DNA from: Oceanococcus sp041624435
GTDB lineage: Bacteria > Pseudomonadota > Gammaproteobacteria > Nevskiales > Oceanococcaceae
NCBI GenBank assembly: GCA_041624435.1
Contig: JBFJVB010000006.1
Location: forward strand, 1 to 64,000
DNA: 64,000 nucleotides
Direction of reading: 5' to 3'
Positions within the stretch are counted from its first letter, which is position 1. Every line of letters starts with the position of its first letter. Positions 16,242-24,337 of the stretch are shown piece by piece. Made by a program: the position numbers and the translations under genes. Under the pieces are notes generated by a model, which was not told the DNA's origin, did not search any database, and saw only the letters and a program-made list of their open reading frames with translations.

Positions 16242-17207
16242 ATGGGATTACTGGTTGACGGACAGTGGCAGGATAAGTGGTACGACACGGCCAGGAGCGG
16301 CGGGCGCTATGAGCGCCAGGACAGTCAGTTTCTCGGCCAGCTCAGTGCTGATGGGTCGACCCCGTTTCCGGCGGAGGCCGGGCGCTATCATCTGTATGTC
16401 TCACTGGCCTGTCCCTGGGCGCATCGCACGCTGATTTTTCGCCAGCTCAAGGGTCTGGTCCCGATGGTGTCGTTGTCGGTAGTCAATCCCCTGATGGGGG
16501 CAGAGGGCTGGACATTCGAGCCTGCGCCCGGGGTGATTGCAGACGAGGTCAACGGCGCCCGGCGCCTGTACGAGATTTATCAGCGCGCCGACCCGAGCTA
16601 CACCGGCCGGGTGACGGTGCCGGTGCTGTGGGATCGCCGCACCGGCACCATTGTCAACAATGAATCCGCGCAGATCATCCGGATCTTCAACAGCGCCTTC
16701 GATGATCTTGGCGCCGAGCCAGGGGATTATTATCCGCTGGAACTGCGGGGGCGAATCGATGAACTGAACGCCTGGATTTATGCCAGCGTCAACAATGGCG
16801 TGTACCGGGCTGGATTTGCCACCACCCAGCTGGCCTACGAGGAGGCGGTGACGGCGCTGTTCGCCAGCCTGGACCGGCTCGAACAGTTGCTGGGCGAGCA
16901 TCGCTATCTGTGTGGTGGTTTGATCACCGAAGCAGACTGGCGACTGTTCACCACGCTGCTGCGCTTTGACCCGGTGTATGTGGGGCATTTCAAATGCAAT
17001 CTGCGCCGGATTGCCGACTATGCGAATCTGAGCGGATATCTGCGCGATCTGTATCAGCAGCCGGGTATCGCCCAGACCGTGAATCTGGACCATATCAAGA
17101 CCCATTACTACGCCAGCCATAACATGATCAATCCGACCGGGGTGATTCCGCTGGGGCCTGTTCTGGATTATGCCGCGCCGCATGACCGCGCCGCCCGCTT
17201 CGGCTGA
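16242..17207 (+). CDS. Glutathionyl-hydroquinone reductase (xi-class GST, YqjG/EcM4 type)
   Basis: This 321-aa protein has the catalytic CPWAHR motif with Cys57 and the long glutathione-transferase fold of S-glutathionyl-hydroquinone reductases. It includes VVNPLMGAEGWTFE, VPVLWDR, IVNNESAQIIR and, near the C-terminus, LDHIKTHYYASH. The enzyme reduces glutathionyl-quinone adducts with glutathione in the cytoplasm, protecting against quinones. GGAGG lies upstream of the ATG. It follows the amidase gene closely. Assignment is firm because both Cys-Pro-Trp-Ala and the C-terminal HYYxSH motif are present. Confidence 0.92.
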   Translation: MGLLVDGQWQDKWYDTARSGGRYERQDSQFLGQLSADGSTPFPAEAGRYHLYVSLACPWAHRTLIFRQLKGLVPMVSLSVVNPLMGAEGWTFEPAPGVIADEVNGARRLYEIYQRADPSYTGRVTVPVLWDRRTGTIVNNESAQIIRIFNSAFDDLGAEPGDYYPLELRGRIDELNAWIYASVNNGVYRAGFATTQLAYEEAVTALFASLDRLEQLLGEHRYLCGGLITEADWRLFTTLLRFDPVYVGHFKCNLRRIADYANLSGYLRDLYQQPGIAQTVNLDHIKTHYYASHNMINPTGVIPLGPVLDYAAPHDRAARFG

Positions 17208-17282
17208 GGTCCTGGCCCAGGCTGTGCTGGCGCCGCCACGTCGTGTGACGCTATCCTTGACCTCATTTCTTTGCCCTGGTGA

Positions 17283-17720
17283 ATGGCTATGAGCCTGGTT
17301 GTCCGTGCGGTATCCAGCCTGATGCGCACGCTGCTGATCGGCGCCCTGGTGGTGGGACTGAGCGCTTGTGCCGGTTGGGGGCCGAGCCGGCCCGCGGCTG
17401 AGCCTTACCTGATTCATGTGGTGCTGGTCTGGCTCAAACAGCCGGGTAATCTTGAACATCGCCAGCAGATCATGGCGGCTTCCGAGTCCCTGCGCGAGAT
17501 TCCCGGGGTGCTGGATTTACGGGTCGGGCAGGTGGTTCACAGCGATCGGCCGGTGGTTGAGGACAGCTACGACGTGGGCCTCGTTCTGCGTTTTGCCAAT
17601 GCGCAAGACCTGCAACATTATCTGAGCCATCCCCTGCATGTGAATGCGGTCAAGCAGCAGTTCGTGCCGGTCATGCAGCGCTATCAGGTGATGGATTTTG
17701 TCAGCACGGGCGGCTCATGA
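17283..17720 (+). CDS. Dabb-domain lipoprotein
   Basis: This 145-aa protein has a lipoprotein signal (LIGALVVGLSAC, Cys29) followed by one stress-responsive alpha/beta-barrel (Dabb) domain. The domain shows YLIHVVLVWLK, GVLDLRVGQ and LRFANAQDLQHYLSHPLHVNAV. Dabb domains form small ferredoxin-like dimers, and their function in lipoproteins is unknown. The start could be ATG 17283 or ATG 17289. Its stop overlaps the next start as ATGA, so the two lipoprotein genes are translationally coupled. Confidence 0.8.
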   Translation: MAMSLVVRAVSSLMRTLLIGALVVGLSACAGWGPSRPAAEPYLIHVVLVWLKQPGNLEHRQQIMAASESLREIPGVLDLRVGQVVHSDRPVVEDSYDVGLVLRFANAQDLQHYLSHPLHVNAVKQQFVPVMQRYQVMDFVSTGGS

Positions 17721-18388
17721 GCCCTTGCGATCAGCGTCTGCGAATGGGTTCTGCGGCCTTGCGCACCGGGCTGTCACGGCTGCTCGTTTTGAGCCTTACC
17801 CTGGGCATGTGCGCCTGCGCCACGCTCAATGAAGCCGAGTGTCTGGCCGCCGACTGGCGCTTGATTGGCCTTGAGGATGGCAGCCAGGGGCTGCCACTGG
17901 CGCAACTGGGCGCCCACCGTAAGGCCTGCGCCAAACATGGGGTCACGCCTGATCTGGAATCTTACCAGCAAGGGCATCGACAGGGGGCCTTGGTGTTTTG
18001 TGGCAGTCCGGCCAATGGTTTTGCCAAGGGTCGGGCTGGCGCCACGGGCTACGAGACGTTTTGCCCGCAGGCCGTGGCCGGACAATTTCTCGCCGCGTAT
18101 GCCCATGGTCGCCAGGTCTACCAGGCGGAACAGGTGCTGACGGATGCACGCCGCGCCTTGCAGGTCGTGCGCGAAGAGCTCGAACAGCTACATGAGCACA
18201 AGAATACGCATACCGCGGCGGTGGTCGCCGAAGACACCAGCCCGCAGGAACGTCGGCAATTGCTCGCAGAGCTGGAGGACCTGCAGTTCCGGGTTCTGGA
18301 ATTGCAGGAGCTGCTCGCCGACCATGAACTCGCCGTGGCCCTGGCGCGGCAGGATCTGGAGCAGTTGCTGGTCGATGCGGCCTACTGA
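17717..18388 (+). CDS. DUF2799-like lipoprotein with C-terminal coiled coil
   Basis: This 223-aa protein has a signal ending LGMCAC, with Cys34 the likely lipidation site. A cysteine-containing domain resembling DUF2799 follows: ECLAADWRLIGLEDG, GAHRKACAKHG, YQQGHRQGALVFC and FAKGRAGA. From about residue 135 a Leu/Glu/Arg-rich helix runs to the end and looks like a coiled coil. It probably sits in the periplasmic leaflet. The function of the family is unknown. It overlaps the Dabb lipoprotein gene by four bases and is followed after 21 bases by the transporter gene. Confidence 0.75.
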   Translation: MSPCDQRLRMGSAALRTGLSRLLVLSLTLGMCACATLNEAECLAADWRLIGLEDGSQGLPLAQLGAHRKACAKHGVTPDLESYQQGHRQGALVFCGSPANGFAKGRAGATGYETFCPQAVAGQFLAAYAHGRQVYQAEQVLTDARRALQVVREELEQLHEHKNTHTAAVVAEDTSPQERRQLLAELEDLQFRVLELQELLADHELAVALARQDLEQLLVDAAY

Positions 18389-18409
18389 ACGACGCCGCGG
18401 CATGTCGTC

Positions 18410-19129
18410 ATGAGGTCCTACCGTTACTACGATTTTCTGCTGGCCGGCATGGTCGGCGTGCTGCTGTGTTCCAATCTGATCGGCCCCGGCAAGGTGGCCG
18501 AACTGTCGCTGCCCTGGTTCGGAGTGGTGGCCTTTGGTGCCGGCAATCTGTTCTTTCCGATCAGCTATATCTTTGGCGACGTCCTGACCGAGGTCTATGG
18601 CTATGCGCGCGCCAGGCGCGCGATCTGGGCGGGATTTGCGATGCTGGTTTTCGCCAGCGCCATGGCCTGGGTGGTGATTCATATTCCGGCCAGCCCGGAT
18701 GAGCCCTACAACCAGATTCTGCAGCCGGCGCTGCAAACGGCCTTCGGTTCCACCTTTCGCATCGTCTGCGCCAGCATGCTGGCGTACTGGGTCGGCGACT
18801 TCATCAATTCCTATGTGCTGGCCAAGATGAAGGTCTGGACCGGTGGGCGGTTTCTGTGGATGCGGACCATTGGATCGACGATTGTCGGTCAGGGCGCCGA
18901 TTCGCTGATCTTCTATCCGCTGGCGTTCTATGGCATCTGGAGCACGGATGCGTTGCTGGCGGTGACCGTGTTCAATTTCTGTTTCAAGGTCGCCGTGGAA
19001 GTGCTGTTTACCCCCTTGACCTATCTGGTGGTGAATCTGTTGAAGCGGGCGGAGGGGGTCGATACCCACGACGTCGATACCGATTTCACCCCGTTCTCGC
19101 TGCGGGATTCCGGACGTAATCTCGGCTAG
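18410..19129 (+). CDS. yhhQ: Queuosine precursor transporter (YhhQ/VUT family)
   Basis: This 239-aa protein has about six transmembrane helices and the VUT/DUF165 pattern: LLCSNLIGPGKVAEL at the start, PISYIFGDVLTEVYGYARAR near 50-70, and MRTIGSTIVGQGADSLIF near 150. YhhQ of Escherichia coli imports queuosine precursors (preQ0/preQ1) across the inner membrane for tRNA modification. No queuosine biosynthesis genes are nearby, and the 21-base upstream gap is too short for a preQ1 riboswitch. It probably belongs to the same transcript as the two lipoprotein genes. Confidence 0.88.
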   Translation: MRSYRYYDFLLAGMVGVLLCSNLIGPGKVAELSLPWFGVVAFGAGNLFFPISYIFGDVLTEVYGYARARRAIWAGFAMLVFASAMAWVVIHIPASPDEPYNQILQPALQTAFGSTFRIVCASMLAYWVGDFINSYVLAKMKVWTGGRFLWMRTIGSTIVGQGADSLIFYPLAFYGIWSTDALLAVTVFNFCFKVAVEVLFTPLTYLVVNLLKRAEGVDTHDVDTDFTPFSLRDSGRNLG

Positions 19130-19205
19130 TCGGCCTGGCCGGTTGCGACCCTGTCAGGCTTTCCGGGATGAACAAGCCGCAGGCGAATGCTGTCGCGGCC
19201 CGGAA

Positions 19206-20390
19206 TCAGCCTGGATCGTCCTGATGGGCAAGCGCATCGAAAGCGTACAGGCGCGTAGCCAGCTTTTCGGGGCCCGCGACGCCACTGCGCATCAGCAGAT
19301 TTCGCGCCGCAGCGCCCGCGCCGCGCAGATGGAAGATACGCGCGTTGCGGGCCGAGGCCTGCTGAATCCAGCGGGTACGCTGGATGCGTCGCCGCCAGTA
19401 CCGCGGTAAGGCGCGCACCACGTCGGGTTCATTGTGCAGGGTGTCCGCCAGCACGGCGGCATCTTCGATCGCCATCGCGGCACCCTGGGCCAGGAAGGGC
19501 AGGGTTGGATGGCAGGCATCGCCAAGCAGGGTTGTGGTGTGGCGCTGCCAGCTGGGCAGCGGGGCGCGATCAAACAGGGCCCAGCGGAAACAGGCCTGAC
19601 CGGCGGCCGCGGCGATGATGGACCGGATATCGCCATGGGCGTCGCTGAAATCGGCCGCAAGCGCCGCAAAATCGGCCTGCTCGGTCCAGGATTCAGTTTG
19701 CCAGTCCGCTTTTTCCACCACGCCCACGCAGTTGAGCAGACGTCCTCCCTGGACAAAGTAATGCACCAGATGCTTGCCGGGCCCAAGCCACAGGCTGGCA
19801 TAGGGTGGTGGTCTGGCCGAGGCGAGTGCGGTGCTGGGGATCAGCAGCCGCCAGGCGGTCTGCCCGGTGTAACGCGGCCTCTGCGGACCGAACAAGCTGC
19901 GCCGAACCACCGAATGGATTCCGTCCGCGCCAATGATCAGATCACCCTGATGGGATTGGCCGTTGGCGCGCAGGCAGCCGGCATCCGGATCAACCTCAGT
20001 CACGGCCTGCCCCAGGTGCAGGCTGCAATGCGCAAAGCCGGCGACGGCCTGCGCCAGGACCTGTTGCAAGTCCGCGCGGTGCAGTTGCAGGTAGGGAGCG
20101 CCCCAGTCCGATTGCGCCTGAGCTCCCAGGGCCTGCTCGCTGAGGATCTGGCCGCTGCACCAGTCCCGCGCCTGCAAGGCCTGAGGCTGGAAGCCGACCG
20201 CACGTAAAGATTCCAGCAGGCCCCAGGTCTCGAGAATGCGGGTCGCGTTCGGCCCCAGTTGCAGACCGGCGCCCACCTCGTTGAGCGCCGCCGCCTGTTC
20301 GTAGATCCGCACCTGCCAGTCCTGCCGGGCCAGGGCAATGGCGGCAGCCAGGCCGCCAATGCCGCCGCCGACGATCAGGGCGGTGGGCAT
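19206..20390 (-). CDS. FAD-dependent aromatic-hydroxylase-type monooxygenase
   Basis: This 394-aa group A flavoprotein monooxygenase has GGGIGG (8-13) for FAD binding, a DG motif at DGIHS (156-160) and GDACHP (290-295). The last is followed by PFLAQGAAMAIEDA. This pattern is that of salicylate and 3- or 6-hydroxybenzoate hydroxylases, also found in UbiH-like and tetracycline-modifying enzymes. It likely hydroxylates an aromatic or polycyclic compound with NAD(P)H and O2. The substrate cannot be inferred. It starts 2 bases after the stop of the DUF1232 gene on the same strand, so they form an operon. Confidence 0.88.
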   Translation of the reverse strand: MPTALIVGGGIGGLAAAIALARQDWQVRIYEQAAALNEVGAGLQLGPNATRILETWGLLESLRAVGFQPQALQARDWCSGQILSEQALGAQAQSDWGAPYLQLHRADLQQVLAQAVAGFAHCSLHLGQAVTEVDPDAGCLRANGQSHQGDLIIGADGIHSVVRRSLFGPQRPRYTGQTAWRLLIPSTALASARPPPYASLWLGPGKHLVHYFVQGGRLLNCVGVVEKADWQTESWTEQADFAALAADFSDAHGDIRSIIAAAAGQACFRWALFDRAPLPSWQRHTTTLLGDACHPTLPFLAQGAAMAIEDAAVLADTLHNEPDVVRALPRYWRRRIQRTRWIQQASARNARIFHLRGAGAAARNLLMRSGVAGPEKLATRLYAFDALAHQDDPG

Positions 20391-20392
20391 TG

Positions 20393-21226
20393 TCAGTTCA
20401 GCAGCAAATGGGCGAGGGCCAGACCGGCAAAGGCCAGCAGGGGCAGGGCGACCGCCAGCATGTGACGCCAGCGCACCATCTTGGCGCCGACGATCTTCGG
20501 GAGTTTCTGCTGCCAGCGCTCATCCAGACTGCGGTACTGGCGCACGAAGATCAGCCCGACGGTCAGATTCCAGGCCAGCACCAGCAGGGTGGTAGCACCC
20601 ACATAGGCCATCCATTCACGGCTGTAGCCACCGGACAACGTGGTGAGCGCCAGGGATAAGGCTGCTGCCGTGGTCGTGCCCCACAGGCCAATCACGACGG
20701 CGGTGACATATTTCTGCACAATGTCCTCGGCGGCGGCATCCAGGCGCTGCAGCAGTTCATCGGTGCGTTCGTCGACCACTTCGTTCAGGGCTGCCCGCCC
20801 TTTGTCGACCAGTTGATCCGTGGCCTGCTCGATGGTCGCATCCTTGACCTCGATGGCCTGGTCTTTCAGCTTGCCGACGGTGGGGACGATCTGCGAAAGA
20901 ATCCAGCCCAGTACCGCGACGTCATCCACATAGCCCAGTACCGGAATCAAATCGGTGACCGCATCCACCGGGCTGATGAAGTAGAGCAGGCCGGCAGTCA
21001 GGTAGAGCACGTGTTTGCCGCTGAGCTTGGCGCGCTGCTGCCAGAGTCCGGCGGCCTGGCCGCTCAGCTGTCTGATCCGACCCATGACTTCGGAGTCGCC
21101 TTTCAGATGGCTGATCTTGCGCTCAAGATCCTGGTCTACATGCGCCTGGGCGTCGGCCTGTTGGGCCTGTTCCAGATACTTGGCTTTGAACAGCTTGCGT
21201 GCGCGGTCGGAAATTTCACTGGCCAT
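20393..21226 (-). CDS. DUF1232 (YkvA-like) membrane protein
   Basis: In this 277-aa protein the middle carries the DUF1232 signature, PVDAVTDLIPVLGYVDD (around residues 86-102), on the end of a hydrophobic segment. N-terminal and central parts are charged and helical. Two further transmembrane stretches lie near 175-230, and a last one ends LAFAGLALAHLLLN. Function is unknown for the family. It is the first gene of a two-gene unit with the flavin monooxygenase. Confidence 0.75.
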   Translation of the reverse strand: MASEISDRARKLFKAKYLEQAQQADAQAHVDQDLERKISHLKGDSEVMGRIRQLSGQAAGLWQQRAKLSGKHVLYLTAGLLYFISPVDAVTDLIPVLGYVDDVAVLGWILSQIVPTVGKLKDQAIEVKDATIEQATDQLVDKGRAALNEVVDERTDELLQRLDAAAEDIVQKYVTAVVIGLWGTTTAAALSLALTTLSGGYSREWMAYVGATTLLVLAWNLTVGLIFVRQYRSLDERWQQKLPKIVGAKMVRWRHMLAVALPLLAFAGLALAHLLLN

Positions 21227-21301
21227 GCTGTGGGGCTGCCATTGAGCTGGGTAGAGAATAGTGATCAGGCATGCTGCATCAGACCAGGGGAAGTTGGCCC
21301 A

Positions 21302-22105
21302 TTATGCCGTGTCTGAATAAATCCGCAGCGCCGAAATATGCGCCGAATCCCGGGCAAAGTCGAACAAGGCCAGGGCGCGCTGTCCGGCATAGTCCAGGCT
21401 CACGGTCACCTGACGCCCGCCGGCCAGCATCTTGCGCCAGCTCAAGCCGCTCAGTTGCTCGCGCAATGGTGCCAGGCCAATCGGTGAGCCGTTATGCTGC
21501 AGTTGGGCCTTGAGCGCCAGATGCAGGCTGGCGCGTATGTCATCGCCGTCGGCAAGGGCGCGCAGGAAATGCTCGGCTGTGCGTTTGGCATTGGCGCCAA
21601 CGCCAGTGAAGGCTCTGGAGAAGCCCAGGGCTCCCGCCAGGCCCTGGTGGCTGAGCATATTGCGGCTGAGTTTGACCAGGGCGATCAGGCCGGTTGCCAG
21701 GCCGTCCTTGAACACCTGACCGCGCATCATCGGCAGGAGTTCCCAGTGGGCATACAGACGGTGAACTTTGGGTTGTCCAGCTTCGTTGACGATTTCGTAG
21801 CGGATGTACAGAGGCACATCCACCTGGAGCGCGGTGCCGCCCATCCGGGTTTCGATGACCAGGTCACGAACCACGGTCTGGCCGCTGACGATGTCATGAT
21901 CGACCTTGAAGTGAATCTGGTTCGGGGCGATGAAGGTGTCATAGAAACGCTCCAGCGCGGCGCGACCCCGATGAGCTTGTGAGCCGACCGGGTCATGCAC
22001 TTCGGCGTCCTGCGCGAACAGATTCAGCCACGCGCTCTTGTCATGTCTGGCCACCGCCTGCGGTGATGCCTTGGCGGTTTCCAATAAGCGGTCCTTAGAG
22101 AACAT
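21302..22105 (-). CDS. SnoaL/NTF2-like domain protein
   Basis: This 267-aa protein begins with a SnoaL/ketosteroid-isomerase-like cone fold: DKSAWLNLFAQDAEVHDPVGS, an RAALERFYDTFIAP helix and VVRDLVIETRM strands. A second, weaker repeat may cover residues 170-267 (EHFLRALADGDDIRASLHLA). NTF2-fold proteins include ketosteroid isomerases and polyketide cyclases as well as simple binding proteins. It overlaps the end of the upstream steroid-reductase-like gene by 11 bases, so the two are cotranscribed and may act on one substrate. Catalytic residues cannot be assigned with confidence. Confidence 0.75.
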   Translation of the reverse strand: MFSKDRLLETAKASPQAVARHDKSAWLNLFAQDAEVHDPVGSQAHRGRAALERFYDTFIAPNQIHFKVDHDIVSGQTVVRDLVIETRMGGTALQVDVPLYIRYEIVNEAGQPKVHRLYAHWELLPMMRGQVFKDGLATGLIALVKLSRNMLSHQGLAGALGFSRAFTGVGANAKRTAEHFLRALADGDDIRASLHLALKAQLQHNGSPIGLAPLREQLSGLSWRKMLAGGRQVTVSLDYAGQRALALFDFARDSAHISALRIYSDTA

Positions 22106-22895
22106 AGGGGAAAATCGCCTTGCGATCAGTCGGGTACTCCGGGAACTTCTCCTGATACCAGCGCTGGGTGGCGATGGCGCGCGGGATCAGATTGCCGGCT
22201 GAAATCAGCAGAATGACCACGCCGGGCAGCCCCCAGGTCATGATCGCAAAACCGCTCCAGGCGGTCAGCTCGCCCAGGTAGGTGGGGCTTGAAACCCAAC
22301 GGTAGCCACCGCCGTAAGGAATCCGGTAATCCGGCTGCTCGCCGCTGGCCAGCTGTTTTGGATCGCGCAGATTACGCACCACGGCTTCGGAATGCAGAAT
22401 CAGCGCAAAGCCGCTGTAGTACACCACCAGCCCAATCCAGAAGCGCGCATCGGACAGCCAGGCCTCGGTGAGGTGAGTGCCCAGGCCGGTGAACCAGGAG
22501 GCGTTCATGTAGGCGTGGATCGCGGTGACGAACATGCCGGAGAGCACGATCGTGATACTGAAAGTGCTTTTGCGATTCTTGGCGACGCGGATGGACAGCG
22601 GGAAAAACCAGCCGCGGTTGCCGTAATGGATCAGCCAGATGGCGGCCAGGATCATCGGCATGAGCTGACCGGCGTTGGGGCTGCGCAGATAAAACCACAG
22701 AAACACCACGGTGGCGGGAATCTCCATCAGCCACCAGCCAAACTTCGGGTTCAGGGTAATCCCCCATTTGTCATTGCCGAAACGCCCGTAGGGCGTTTGC
22801 GGTGACAGGATGCCGCCGATGATTGTCAGTCCTGCGAAGATGAAACCGATCAGCAGCACGGTGTCAAAAGTGGTGTTTCCGGTATGCCAGTCCAT
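22095..22895 (-). CDS. Steroid 5-alpha-reductase family (SRD5A-like) membrane protein
   Basis: This 266-aa protein has about six transmembrane segments. The C-terminus is the 3-oxo-5-alpha-steroid 4-dehydrogenase pattern: IPYGGGYRWVSSPTYLGEL, then NLIPRAIATQRWYQEKF and YPTDRKAIFPYVL. SRD5A enzymes reduce a conjugated C=C bond of 3-oxo-steroids or related enoyl lipids with NADPH. Bacterial members may act on steroids, other isoprenoids or very-long-chain enoyl compounds. It is the promoter-proximal gene of a pair with the NTF2-like gene. The upstream spacer 22896-23082 holds no gene. Confidence 0.85.
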   Translation of the reverse strand: MDWHTGNTTFDTVLLIGFIFAGLTIIGGILSPQTPYGRFGNDKWGITLNPKFGWWLMEIPATVVFLWFYLRSPNAGQLMPMILAAIWLIHYGNRGWFFPLSIRVAKNRKSTFSITIVLSGMFVTAIHAYMNASWFTGLGTHLTEAWLSDARFWIGLVVYYSGFALILHSEAVVRNLRDPKQLASGEQPDYRIPYGGGYRWVSSPTYLGELTAWSGFAIMTWGLPGVVILLISAGNLIPRAIATQRWYQEKFPEYPTDRKAIFPYVL

Positions 22896-23082
22896 GTGGT
22901 TATTGTTCCAGTTGTAGCCGACTATTCACGCTATCAGACGAGAAATTCCGTTCGCGGACTTCCTGCGTTTAGGGTATGTCGCTGGGCCTGCCGCCATTCA
23001 CAGCGGCCGTGGCTCCACGGGCCGGGGGCGTAAAGCCGATGGTTTGCGCCTGGCCGGGAAACATCGGCTCCGCATCGCGGAC

Positions 23083-23110
23083 AAAAAAAAGCCCCGGCGA
23101 ACCGGGGCTT
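23083..23110 (-). terminator. Rho-independent terminator of the first OmpA-like gene
   Basis: On the minus strand, arms AAGCCCCGG and CCGGGGCTT pair perfectly around a four-base loop (23098-23101), followed by a run of eight T (A run 23083-23090 on the plus strand). It lies 16 bases after the stop codon of the OmpA-like gene. This is the clearest terminator in the window. Confidence 0.92.
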
Positions 23111-23125
23111 GATCAGCTTAAGAGC

Positions 23126-24211
23126 TTACTGACGCAGCAGGTTGATTTCGACCCGGCGATTCTTGGCCCGGCCAAGTTCGGTGTCGTTGTTCGCTGCGGG
23201 ACGCGCTTCGCCATAGGCACGCTTGCGAATCTGACTGCCGGCCACACCCTGGGAGGCCAGATAGTCGGCAACCGCCGAAGCGCGGCGTTCGGAAAGGCCC
23301 ATGTTGTACTCTTCCGTGCCGGTGCTGTCCGCATGACCGTTGGCAATCGCAACCACGAAATTACGGTTGCCAAGATTGGCAGCGACGCGATCCAGTGCGC
23401 CCTTGGCGGCCGCATTCAGTTCCGAAGAATCGAAGGCGAAATAGATCACGACGGTTTCAGGAACCGGGCAACCGTTGACGTCGACCTTGGTTCCAGCCGG
23501 CGTATTCGGGCACTGGTCGATTCCGTCGGCAACACCGTCACCGTCACTGTCCATGACTTTAGGACTGGCGGGTGCTGCGGCTGGCGCCGGTGCGGGCTCA
23601 GCTTCGGCCTTGGGTTCCATCTTGACCGGGCAATCCTCCATCACGCTGGGGGCGGAGCCCAGCGGAACGGTCAGACCAATGCCCATCACGAATTCGGTGG
23701 GGCCATTGCCGCGACTCAGCGGGCGGGTGCCGTCCGAGTCCAGGTAGCGCCAGACCGCATCGGTGCGCAGCGCCGTGCCATGGTCGTTCAACTTCCAGGA
23801 CAGGCCGCCACCCAGGCTGGCATTGGCATCGAAGTCGCCATCTTCATTGTAGGCGGACAAGCCAACACCCGCTTTCAGGAAGGGGCGGACGCTGCCCGTG
23901 CACTTCAGCGGATAGGCCAGGGCTTCAATGCCGAAGGAGAATTCACGCTGGCGCCGCACGCGGGGGCCAAACGCACCGAATTCATTGAACGCAACCGTAC
24001 CTTCCATCGCGAACATCGGGGTCAGCTGTTTGCCCAACAGAACCCGGATGCCGTCGCGGCTGTCATTGACCTGACGGTCAGCGTTATCCGCGTCGATGTA
24101 ATTCAACAGTACGCCGCCGTAAATCCGGTCGTCGAAAGACTCACCTCCGGCTTGCGAGGCACCACTAAACAATGCTGAGGCGGCTATCAAGCCGATGAGA
24201 TATCTTTTCAT
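23126..24211 (-). CDS. OmpA-family outer-membrane protein with TSP3 repeat (paralogue 1)
   Basis: The start is ATG 24211, with GGAG five bases upstream, giving 361 aa. A signal peptide (MKRYLIGLIAASALFSGASQA) precedes an eight-strand-type barrel (about 25-190) and a Pro/Ala/Glu linker. One thrombospondin-3 calcium-binding repeat follows (DSDGDGVADGIDQCPNTPAG). The C-terminal OmpA peptidoglycan-binding domain shows YFAFDSSELN, GHADSTGTEEYN, LSERRA and NRRVEI. The protein should link outer membrane and peptidoglycan. A strong terminator follows. Two more proteins with the same layout lie at 24.3 and 48.3 kb. Confidence 0.9.
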   Translation of the reverse strand: MKRYLIGLIAASALFSGASQAGGESFDDRIYGGVLLNYIDADNADRQVNDSRDGIRVLLGKQLTPMFAMEGTVAFNEFGAFGPRVRRQREFSFGIEALAYPLKCTGSVRPFLKAGVGLSAYNEDGDFDANASLGGGLSWKLNDHGTALRTDAVWRYLDSDGTRPLSRGNGPTEFVMGIGLTVPLGSAPSVMEDCPVKMEPKAEAEPAPAPAAAPASPKVMDSDGDGVADGIDQCPNTPAGTKVDVNGCPVPETVVIYFAFDSSELNAAAKGALDRVAANLGNRNFVVAIANGHADSTGTEEYNMGLSERRASAVADYLASQGVAGSQIRKRAYGEARPAANNDTELGRAKNRRVEINLLRQ

Positions 24212-24337
24212 TGCTACTCCAAGTTGAGGCTTATTCCGCACTTTCAGATGGACGAGTCTGCATCCTTGCGCGAAGTCTAGCAAAAAAACCAAGAAATCAT
24301 GCAATAAAGTTGAAAACCCTGAAGTTTTTCACCTCCA

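Noticed and set aside
14621..16288. A 555-codon open frame opposite the second amidase
   Set aside because: The amidase has intact catalytic residues on the other strand; the antisense product shows no family features.
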